A stretch of 64,000 nucleotides of DNA from an uncultured Burkholderiales bacterium (GTDB lineage Bacteria; Pseudomonadota; Gammaproteobacteria; Burkholderiales; Burkholderiaceae): contig CAMLJY010000020.1 of NCBI GenBank assembly GCA_946480465.1, positions 25,866-89,865 on the forward strand. The letters run 5' to 3'. A program made the position numbers and the translations under genes. This document shows positions 57,955 to 64,000 of this stretch, piece after piece. Numbering within the stretch: the first letter of the stretch is position 1; each line of letters opens with the position of its first letter. Below the pieces are notes generated by a model. The model worked only from the letters and a program-made list of their open reading frames with translations, did no database searches and was not told the DNA's origin.

Positions 57955-57981
57955 GCAAAGGCCGTGGGATGCTGCTGCGTG

Positions 57982-60522
57982 CTATTCGCCGAAAGGCGTG
58001 TAGTCGAGTCCCGTGCCGGCCAGACCTGCAAGGTCGATGCGGATGGCGTTCGACGGCAAGTCGGCCGCGATCACCGCAATGGCGGGCAGTGAGATTTCGC
58101 CCCGTGCCACCTGTCCCGCCAGCAGGTCGACGGTTGCCAGGTCGGGTTCGGTTCCGAAGACGTTGCGCCAGATCTGCGCCAGCGCGTGCTGCGCATCGCC
58201 GCCTCCCGCCAAGCCGATGAATGCGTCAGTGGCCAGGCCGCCTTCGGCGAGCGCCGTGGTGCTCATGCCACCATCCAGCAGCGCGATCGCCAGGCCGGCC
58301 AAGCCGACGTCCTTCACCGCTGCGGGACCCAGCAGGGCGCCGATCAGCTTGGCGGCCGCGCCGGCGTTGCCGTTCAAGTCCAGCGCGACATGCCGGTCTG
58401 AGAAGGCGAGGCGTTCGACCGCGGTGAGGGTGTCGCTTCCTTCGTCTCCGCTGTTCGCGGCGACGCGCCAGCCCGCGCCTTGCGCCGTGAGCTGGTAGGC
58501 CGAGCGGGCGAGCGAGTACTGGGCGGTGTCGATGCCGTCGCCGCCCCGCAGGTCGTCGTTGCCGGCCAGGCCGATCAAGGTGTCGTTGCCACCGGCCCCG
58601 TCCAGACGGTCGGCCGCCGGGCCGCCTTCCAGCCGGTCCGCAGCTGCTGTACCGGTCAGGTTGCGCGGCGGTGGCGGGGCCTGCGTCGTGAACTGCAGGC
58701 TCAGCATCACGTTGTTGGCGTTGCCGGAAAGGTCCTTGATGCTGCCGGAAGACAGTTCGATGCGGTAGGAGCTCCCGCCGCTCAGGTCCGCACTCGGATC
58801 GATGCGCAAGGTGTTGCCATCCACCGTGACCCTGGAACTGGCGGCGTCGAAGCGCTCGATCTGGGTACCGGCCGCGGTGCGCAGCGTGATGGCGCCGCTG
58901 CCACGCGCGATCGGCTCGTTGAACTGCAGCAGCAGGTCCGCAGTGGTCGAAGCGCCCGTGCTGCCCGGCGCCGGCGTGCCGCCAGTCAACGACGGGGCGG
59001 TCTTGTCCGGCGGTGCGGCCGTGGTGAACTCGTGCGTGGTGCCGCCGGCGAAGGCGTTGCCGGCCGAATCCTTGACGCTGCCGGCGGCCAGCTCCAGCCG
59101 ATAGCTGGTGGAGTACGCCAGCGTCTTGGTCGGGTCGATCGTGAGGACGTTGCCGGAAAACTGCAGTGAGGAGCTGTTGTAGACGTCGAAGGTCTCGAAC
59201 AGGCTTCCGTCGGCCTTGCGCAGGTCGATGCGCCCGGTGCCGGCGCGCACCGCCTCACTGAAGGTGATCACCAGGTTGGCGCCGACGGCGATGGCGGTGG
59301 CACCGGCCGTGGGGCTCACCGACTGCACTGTGGGCGCCACGATGTCCGGCGGTGGAACGGTGGTGAAGTCGTATCCACTGAGTCCGGCGAAGGCATTGCC
59401 GGCCGTGTCACGCACCGCGCCCGACGGGAAACTCAACACGTAGCCCGTGCCATAGGCGAGCGCGCTGGTCGGCGTGATGGTCAGGTCGGTGCTGCCGTTG
59501 AAACTCACGCGGCTGCTGGAGCCGACGGCGAACTTCTCGACCACCGTGCCGCCGGCGGTGCTCAGGACGATCTCACCCGATCCCGCCTGCACGTTTTCGC
59601 TGAAGCGCAGCGAGATCGCGCTGGTGATGGAGACGGCGGCGTCACCATCGGCCGGGCTGATGGTCAGCAGCGTCGGCGGTGTCGAATCGACCGGTGCGGG
59701 AGCTGGCGCCGGCGTGGGCGATGGAGAGGGCGAGGGCGAAGGGGAAGGTGACGGTGATGGCGACGGGGATGGGGACGGCGTGGGCGAAGGCGCCGGGGCC
59801 GGGGAACTTCCGGGTGTCAGGGTCAAGCCGCCGGTGCTGTTGTAGCCCCAGGTGCCGCCCAGTCCGTCTCCGCCGTAGATCCACGCCAGCGCCAGCAGGT
59901 CGTAGGACTGGAATGTGCTCTTGCTGCCGCCGAGGTGGGTGTAGGACATCACGGTGTTGTTCGTGTTGTCCTCGGCATCCGGCAAGGTCGGCGAGCCGCT
60001 GAATGGATGGTCCAGGCCCAGCGCGTGGCCGATCTCGTGCAGCAGGTACTCGTACGAGGCTTCGCCCGCATCGGGGTCGACGTTGGTGGCCGAGAACTCG
60101 ACGTCGTCGAGGTAGATGTACGCCTCGGCACTGTAGGAAGTCAGGTTGCCGCCGCTGGAGCCATAGCTCCAGCTGGTCTGGCACAGGCCGGCGGTCGTGG
60201 CGCCGGTCAGATTGGCATTCGCAAAGTGGAAATCGGCTTCCGCCGCGTTGGCCGACTCGACGAAGTTGATGCCGGTGACGGTGGCGCAGTACGCCATGAT
60301 GGCCCGCGCCGCAGCCTGCTGGTCGGCGTTGAACGCCATCGGCGACCCGTCCGGCGAGGCCGTCGTGATCGCCGCGCTGATCGTGAACGTGTAGTAGATC
60401 GTGTTCGCCGCGGGCGTGATGTCCGGGGTCAGGTAGTTCCAGTTCGCGAAAGTGCCCATCAGCGCGTCGGCGCGATAGTCTCCGGAGTACTGGGGGTTGA
60501 TGGCTTCTGTGACGGTCGGCAT
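57982..60522 (-). CDS. M10-type (serralysin-like) metallopeptidase with Ig-like and RTX repeats
   Basis: An 846-residue protein. Residues 1-235 form a metzincin peptidase with the zinc site HEIGHALGLDH (His162, Glu163, His166, His172) and the Met-turn 'VMSYTH' (Met192). A Pro/Ser linker spans 241-277. Three SbsA-like Ig domains follow (about 280-390, 395-502, 508-613). RTX-type calcium-binding repeats ('GAGGNDTLIGLAGNDDLRGGDG') lie at 640-665. A DUF4214-like region is near the C-terminus ('AFIGLAGGGDAQHALAQIWRNVFG'). There is no N-terminal signal peptide, so export by a type I system with a C-terminal signal is expected; no such exporter is in the window. It is probably a secreted protease. 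Confidence 0.92.
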   Translation of the reverse strand: MPTVTEAINPQYSGDYRADALMGTFANWNYLTPDITPAANTIYYTFTISAAITTASPDGSPMAFNADQQAAARAIMAYCATVTGINFVESANAAEADFHFANANLTGATTAGLCQTSWSYGSSGGNLTSYSAEAYIYLDDVEFSATNVDPDAGEASYEYLLHEIGHALGLDHPFSGSPTLPDAEDNTNNTVMSYTHLGGSKSTFQSYDLLALAWIYGGDGLGGTWGYNSTGGLTLTPGSSPAPAPSPTPSPSPSPSPSPSPSPSPSPSPTPAPAPAPVDSTPPTLLTISPADGDAAVSITSAISLRFSENVQAGSGEIVLSTAGGTVVEKFAVGSSSRVSFNGSTDLTITPTSALAYGTGYVLSFPSGAVRDTAGNAFAGLSGYDFTTVPPPDIVAPTVQSVSPTAGATAIAVGANLVITFSEAVRAGTGRIDLRKADGSLFETFDVYNSSSLQFSGNVLTIDPTKTLAYSTSYRLELAAGSVKDSAGNAFAGGTTHEFTTAAPPDKTAPSLTGGTPAPGSTGASTTADLLLQFNEPIARGSGAITLRTAAGTQIERFDAASSRVTVDGNTLRIDPSADLSGGSSYRIELSSGSIKDLSGNANNVMLSLQFTTQAPPPPRNLTGTAAADRLEGGPAADRLDGAGGNDTLIGLAGNDDLRGGDGIDTAQYSLARSAYQLTAQGAGWRVAANSGDEGSDTLTAVERLAFSDRHVALDLNGNAGAAAKLIGALLGPAAVKDVGLAGLAIALLDGGMSTTALAEGGLATDAFIGLAGGGDAQHALAQIWRNVFGTEPDLATVDLLAGQVARGEISLPAIAVIAADLPSNAIRIDLAGLAGTGLDYTPFGE

Positions 60523-60582
60523 GACGGGCGGTTCCGGTAGGGACGCGATTCTGGTTTCTATCGGATGGGACCGTCAGGACTT

Positions 60583-60595
60583 AATTTGACATAAC
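60583..60595. repeat. 13-base motif AATTTGACATAAC, copy 2
   Basis: Identical to 57911-57923. It lies 61 bases before the metallopeptidase start codon and abuts the inverted repeat at 60592-60615. Confidence 0.55.
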
Positions 60596-60615
60596 AATCA
60601 TTGTCGCGATTGTTA
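60592..60615. promoter_or_regulatory. inverted repeat TAACAATC-N8-GATTGTTA
   Basis: Perfect 8-base arms, AT-rich in a GC-rich setting, 70 bases upstream of the metallopeptidase gene. It is a good candidate for a dimeric repressor or activator site. Confidence 0.5.
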
Positions 60616-60997
60616 CGCGGTCCGGCGAGGTGGCGTGGTGCACGGCACGACGCTCGGGGTGCCATGCCATGCCATGCTTGCAGTGCCGCGCCGTGCGTAC
60701 CCGGCATGCCCGCGAAGGCTCCAGATCCGGCGCCTCGGGGTCATCCTCCGCCGAGGCAGCACCCACGGGCGAGATCGGGGGGCCACAGACTCGCAGCCGG
60801 GGGGCGGTCGAAGGCCCCCGGCTCGGACGCAGCGGACGAGACGGAGGGACAAGGCGGTGGGCGAAGCCGAGCGGCAGCGAGGCGCTGGGCCGGTGCATTC
60901 CGCCGCGAGGGGTCGCGTGCAGGGGCCGGCACCCGCGGGACTGCCGCCCTTGGCAGATCGGCGGCCCGACGCCGCCGCGCCGAGTCCGGCGGCCGCG

Positions 60998-61234
60998 TCA
61001 GCTCAGGTCGTCGTCGCCGGCGTCGCCGTCGGGATCGACCGATTCATCGAAGGACGCCGGCGCGATGGCCCCCGGGCGCTGCTTGCTGGCGTTCTGCGGT
61101 GCCGGCTTGTCCAGCGGGCGGCACACGCGGCGATGCAGGCGTTCCAGGCGATCGGAGTGCTCGATGCTCGCGAGCACTTGCTGGGGGTCCAGCAGCAAGG
61201 CGAACGGATTGGCGATCGGTTGCAGGGTGGACAT
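60998..61234 (-). CDS. 78-residue conserved-looking hypothetical protein
   Basis: A 78-residue protein with no signal peptide or membrane helix. The N-terminal half 'PIANPFALLLDPQQVLASIEHSDRLERLHRRVCRPLDKP' looks like a structured helix pair, and the C-terminal end is acidic ('DPDGDAGDDDLS'). The start at 61234 is well supported by AGGAG 7 bases upstream. I do not recognise a named family. It stands alone on the minus strand, about 130 bases upstream of the ankyrin gene stop. Confidence 0.7.
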   Translation of the reverse strand: MSTLQPIANPFALLLDPQQVLASIEHSDRLERLHRRVCRPLDKPAPQNASKQRPGAIAPASFDESVDPDGDAGDDDLS

Positions 61235-61363
61235 GGATCAACTCCTGTGCAGCGTGTGATCGCACTGTAGAAGCTGGCCGCCCGCAGCGTTAGTCGGGCC
61301 CGGGCCAAACTCCGTGTCGGAATTCCGCTGACAGCCCCGCCGGTGACAGAAGGTGACTTTCGT

Positions 61364-62032
61364 TCAGCGCCCTGCCGCGGCGGCCAGCCGCTGCGCGAGT
61401 GATTCGCGCCCAGCGACGCGCGCGAAGTCGGCCGCGGTCAGGTTCAGCTGATTGCGCAGCTTCGGGTCGGCGCCCCGGCGCAGCAGGATGTCGACCGACT
61501 CCTCGCTGCCATAGCGCGCGGCCATCATCAAGGGCGTGGTGCCGTTGGGCGAGCGCGCATCGGCGCGCGCGCCGCGTTCGAGCAACCAGGCCACGGCGGC
61601 GGGCTGAGGGCCAGTGGCCGCGTAATGCAGCGGCGTCCACCCCTCGCGGTCGATGCCGGCGCCTTGCGCCACGAGCTGGGGCAGCCAGTCCTCGTGGCCG
61701 CGCAGCGCGGCCATCATCAGCGGCGTTTCGCCCGCGTCGTTGGCCTGGTCGACCTTCAGGCCGGGCGCTTTCAGCAGGGCCGCGGCCACCTTGAAGGATC
61801 CTTCGCGCATCGCGAGGAACAGTGCGCCCTGGCCTGCTTCGTCGACGGAGTTCGGGTCGAAGCCGCGGCGCAGCAGTTGTTCGATGGTTGCCGCGTCATC
61901 GAAGGTGACGGCCTTGAAGAAGTCCTCGTATGCGCCGGCGCGTGCAGGCAGGGACGCGGCGAGCGCGATGCCCAGCGCGGCCGCCGCGGTGCCGAGCGCA
62001 CGGATCGTGTTCCAGGATGGGCGAGTCTTCAT
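61364..62032 (-). CDS. secreted ankyrin-repeat protein
   Basis: A 222-residue protein with a signal peptide ('AAALGIALAASLPARAGA') and four to five ankyrin repeats ('DDAATIEQLLRRGFDPNSVD', 'AGETPLMMAALRGHEDWLPQLVAQGA', 'EGWTPLHYAATGPQPAAVAWLLERGA', 'NGTTPLMMAARYGSEESVDILLRRGA'). It is a periplasmic protein-interaction module with unknown partner. The ATG at 62032 overlaps the tatD stop (ATGA), so it is in the holB-pilZ-tatD operon. Confidence 0.92.
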   Translation of the reverse strand: MKTRPSWNTIRALGTAAAALGIALAASLPARAGAYEDFFKAVTFDDAATIEQLLRRGFDPNSVDEAGQGALFLAMREGSFKVAAALLKAPGLKVDQANDAGETPLMMAALRGHEDWLPQLVAQGAGIDREGWTPLHYAATGPQPAAVAWLLERGARADARSPNGTTPLMMAARYGSEESVDILLRRGADPKLRNQLNLTAADFARVAGRESLAQRLAAAAGR

Positions 62033-62835
62033 GGCGCGGTCTCCGGCTGGGGCAGCTTGAACACCCTTTCGAAATTGCGGCTGGTCGCCTCGGCCACGGT
62101 CCGCACGTCCAGCCCCTTCACTGCCGCGACCTGTGCCGCCACGTGTGGTACGTAGGCCGGCGAATTGGTCTTGCCGCGGTACGGTACGGGCGCGAGGTAG
62201 GGGCTGTCGGTCTCGATCAGGCAGCGATCGAGGGGCACGAAGCGTGCCACCTCGCGCAGCTCCTCGGCGTTGCGGAAGGTCAGGATGCCGGAGAAGGAGA
62301 TCAGGAAGCCCAGGTCGAGCGCGGCGCGCGCCACCTCGGCCGTTTCTGTGAAGCAATGGAAAACGCCGCCGGGGCCGCCGGCCGCTGCTCCGCCCTGCTC
62401 TTCGCGCAGGATGGCCAGCGTGTCGGCGGAGGCGCTGCGGGTGTGGATCACCAGCGGCAGGCCGGTCTCGCGCGCGGCTCGGATGTGCACGCGGAAGCGC
62501 TCGCGCTGCCAGGCCATGTCGTCGAGGCTGCGCCCATTCAGGCGGTAGTAGTCGAGGCCAGTTTCGCCGATGGCGACGACGCGCGGCAGCCTTGCCAGCG
62601 CCAGCAGGCGATCGAGCGTCGGCTCCTCGATGCCTTCGTTGTCCGGGTGCACGCCCGCGGTGGCCCAGAAGTTGTCGAAACGCTGCGCGAGCGCATGCAC
62701 TTCCGGGAATTCTTCGAGCGTGGTGCAGATCACCAGCGCGCGGTCGACCTGGGCGGCGGCCATGTCGGCGCGGATGGCGTCGATGCGGTCCCGCAGTTCA
62801 GGGAAATTGAGGTGGCAATGGGAGTCGACGAACAT
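62029..62835 (-). CDS. tatD: TatD family metal-dependent hydrolase
   Basis: A 268-residue TatD-type hydrolase (metal-dependent DNase fold, cytoplasmic, proposed quality-control or DNA-repair role). Motifs are 'FVDSHCHLNF' (metal His pair), 'TAGVHPDNEG', 'AIGETGLDYYR', 'LPLVIHTRSA', 'HCFTETAEVA' and 'CLIETDSPYLAPVPYRGKTNSP'. I chose the ATG at 62835, which gives 'MFVDSHCH'; an in-frame TTG at 62853 would add six residues. It lies 30 bases after pilZ. Confidence 0.95.
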   Translation of the reverse strand: MFVDSHCHLNFPELRDRIDAIRADMAAAQVDRALVICTTLEEFPEVHALAQRFDNFWATAGVHPDNEGIEEPTLDRLLALARLPRVVAIGETGLDYYRLNGRSLDDMAWQRERFRVHIRAARETGLPLVIHTRSASADTLAILREEQGGAAAGGPGGVFHCFTETAEVARAALDLGFLISFSGILTFRNAEELREVARFVPLDRCLIETDSPYLAPVPYRGKTNSPAYVPHVAAQVAAVKGLDVRTVAEATSRNFERVFKLPQPETAP

Positions 62836-62865
62836 GCGCGCGGGACCGCGCAACGCAAAGCGGCT

Positions 62866-63279
62866 CTAGACCGTCTGCGTCGGCTTCGAGGAGGAAATCG
62901 AGGTGCCCAGGATCTCTTCGATCTTGAGCTTCAGTAGGCGGGTCTTCTCGTCGGCTGGAAAGCGCACGCCCACGCCTTGGGTGCGTCCACCGGGTGCGTT
63001 GGCCGGCGTGATCCAGGCCACCTTGCCCGCCACCGGGTAGCGCTGCGGATCGTCCGGCAGCGACAGCAGCAGGTAGATGTCCTCGCCGAGGCGGTATTCC
63101 CGCGTCGTCGGCACGAAGAGGCCGCCGTCGCTCAGCAGCGGAATGTAGGCCGCGTAGAGCGCGCCCTTTTCCCGGAACACCAGCTGGATGACGCTGGGCC
63201 GCGCGCCGGCGGCGGCCGGCGCGGCCGGGGTGGCCAAGGCGCCCGTTGGGGCGGCAGGTCGGGCGGGCGGCTGGTTCAT
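62866..63279 (-). CDS. PilZ domain-containing protein
   Basis: A 137-residue protein with a Pro/Ala-rich N-terminal 25 residues and a PilZ-type beta-barrel ('IQLVFREKGALYAAYIPLLSDGGLFVPT', 'LGEDIYLLLSLPDDPQRYPVAGKVAWITP', 'GVGVRF'). It lacks the RxxxR and D/NxSxxG c-di-GMP-binding motifs of canonical PilZ domains. It thus resembles the PilZ protein of the type IV pilus system, which does not bind c-di-GMP. The start overlaps the holB stop (ATGA), a conserved arrangement. Confidence 0.92.
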   Translation of the reverse strand: MNQPPARPAAPTGALATPAAPAAAGARPSVIQLVFREKGALYAAYIPLLSDGGLFVPTTREYRLGEDIYLLLSLPDDPQRYPVAGKVAWITPANAPGGRTQGVGVRFPADEKTRLLKLKIEEILGTSISSSKPTQTV

Positions 63280-64000
63280 CCGGACGAGTGTAGCGAAGGG
63301 GTCCGCCGCCCCGCGGCCGGTGGGGCCGTCGTGGCCCACAGGGCCGCGGCCTGCGTGACGAGCGATTCGAGCAGCAGCGCCGCGTTCCACGGGTGCTCGT
63401 CGTGCCGGGCTGCGCGCAACAGCGCCTGCTGCCAGCCCACGAGCGCGGCCATGTCGGCCGCGGGCGGCCAGCGGCTGCCGACGAAGAACCGTGGCGCGCT
63501 GCCGGCGGCCTGTGCCTGCAGGTCGTGCGCGAGCTTCAGCAGCAGGTCGATGGCACGCGGCAGCGGCCGGCCCGCCAGCACCGAGGCGTCGCCGGCGGCC
63601 ACCCGCAGCGGCAGCGCTGCGAGCCAAGCCGCATCGATGCCCTCGCCTGCCAGTTCCAGTGCTTCCAGCGGACTGCCGCCGGCAGCGGCCATCAAGGCCT
63701 GCGCATCGGCGGCCGCCAGCTGGCGCGTGGCCAGCCAGGCCAGCGCCGCGTCTGGGTCCGGCAGCGTCATGCGCAGGCGCTGGCAGCGGCTGCGGATGGT
63801 CGGCAGCAGGCGTTCGGGATCGGTGCTGGTCAGCAGCAGCCGCAGTCCGGCGGGGGGCTCTTCCAGCGTCTTGAGCAGCGCGTTGGCCGACGGGCCGTTC
63901 AGCGCATCCGCCGGGTGGAACAGCAGCACCTTGCCGCGTCCCCGGCCGCTGGTCTGGTGCGACCAGTCGATGGCCTGGCGCACCTGCTCGATGCGGATGT
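63276..64000 (-). CDS. holB: DNA polymerase III subunit delta', 5' end cut by window edge
   Basis: The C-terminal 240 or so residues of the clamp-loader subunit delta'. Recognisable words are 'IRIEQVRQAIDW', 'VLLFHPADALNGPSANALLKTLEEPP' and 'LLTSTDPERLLPTIRSRCQRL', the AAA+ sensor and SRC region. The catalytic-looking SRC motif is conserved as 'SRC'. The N-terminal part with the P-loop region lies beyond the window. The stop overlaps pilZ. Confidence 0.94.
   Translation of the reverse strand, partial: IRIEQVRQAIDWSHQTSGRGRGKVLLFHPADALNGPSANALLKTLEEPPAGLRLLLTSTDPERLLPTIRSRCQRLRMTLPDPDAALAWLATRQLAAADAQALMAAAGGSPLEALELAGEGIDAAWLAALPLRVAAGDASVLAGRPLPRAIDLLLKLAHDLQAQAAGSAPRFFVGSRWPPAADMAALVGWQQALLRAARHDEHPWNAALLLESLVTQAAALWATTAPPAAGRRTPSLHSSG

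Larger units (their letters stand above)
60523..60997. other. 475-bp region without a supported gene
   Basis: The first 95 bases form the metallopeptidase promoter region, with the 13-base motif and an inverted repeat. The rest (about 60620-60997) has overlapping open frames on both strands, all with Arg/Ala/Gly-rich composition and no domain. A short tandem CCATG run (CCATGCCATGCCATGC at 60661-60676) is the only local repeat. Confidence 0.5.

Noticed and set aside
60601..61293. Several overlapping plus-strand frames of 200-230 codons
   Set aside because: Three frames are open at once, all Arg/Ala/Gly-rich, with no domain. The minus-strand 78-residue gene with a clear AGGAG is the better call.

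Overview
The window looks like a chromosomal segment of a high-GC betaproteobacterium of the order Burkholderiales, most likely in the Leptothrix/Rubrivivax/Roseateles or Comamonadaceae neighbourhood. This rests on gene order (rnfH, DUF4124 gene, guaB, guaA; holB, pilZ, tatD; exbB, exbD, lpxK, Trm112 gene, kdsB, adk; clpS, clpA), on abundant ATGA-type overlaps, on a protocatechuate 4,5-cleavage operon and on TonB-dependent receptors of the 'RVEITGSSIKR' type. No taxonomic search was run, so the assignment is inference. No insertion sequence, prophage or CRISPR array was found.

Layout. 1-7.8 kb: housekeeping genes (rnfH end, DUF4124 protein, guaB, an MFS exporter, guaA, thpR, a one-helix protein, tadA, an LD-carboxypeptidase). 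8.0-24.3 kb: a nutrient-uptake block made of a peptide-type ABC transporter (membrane-anchored binding protein, two permeases, a fused double ATPase) followed by three tandem paralogous TonB-dependent receptors. 24.4-29.2 kb, minus strand: an SDR dehydrogenase, adk, kdsB, a Trm112-like protein, lpxK, exbD and exbB. 29.5-33.8 kb: xseA, sodB and a TctD/TctE-like two-component pair. 33.8-49 kb: mixed core genes (DUF192 protein, a Lys/Glu/Ala-rich secreted peptide, icd, PA2169-type helical bundle, cold-shock protein, clpS-clpA, mtfA-lpxH-two cyclophilins-TPR protein, cysS, alkA-like glycosylase, accA, tilS, lysC), ending with tRNA-Ser(GCU). 49.3-56.9 kb: a LysR regulator and a nine-gene operon that carries most of the protocatechuate 4,5-cleavage (meta) pathway. 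57-64 kb: a methyltransferase, a four-Cys small protein, a large M10-type metallopeptidase with Ig-like and RTX repeats, a 78-residue protein, and the ank-tatD-pilZ-holB group.

How the genes work together. The outer-membrane receptors, the ABC importer and ExbB/ExbD could form a complete route for an oligopeptide-like solute, from outer membrane to cytoplasm. A TonB gene is not in the window. The ABC operon and two of the three receptor genes carry the same promoter-proximal arrangement: a CTAGGC core, exactly 21 bases, then TGAC. That is the strongest hint of an undescribed co-regulated uptake system here. In the lig operon, LigAB open the protocatechuate ring, LigC oxidises the semialdehyde, LigI opens the pyrone, and LigJ and LigK finish to pyruvate and oxaloacetate. 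A recognisable tautomerase (LigU/GalD type) is missing, while two genes without an assigned step (a ModA-like protein with no signal peptide and a DUF1932 dehydrogenase) sit inside the operon.

Start codons were chosen from Shine-Dalgarno spacing, overlap with the upstream gene and family N-termini. Operators, promoters and hairpins were read by eye and have not been tested by any computation.
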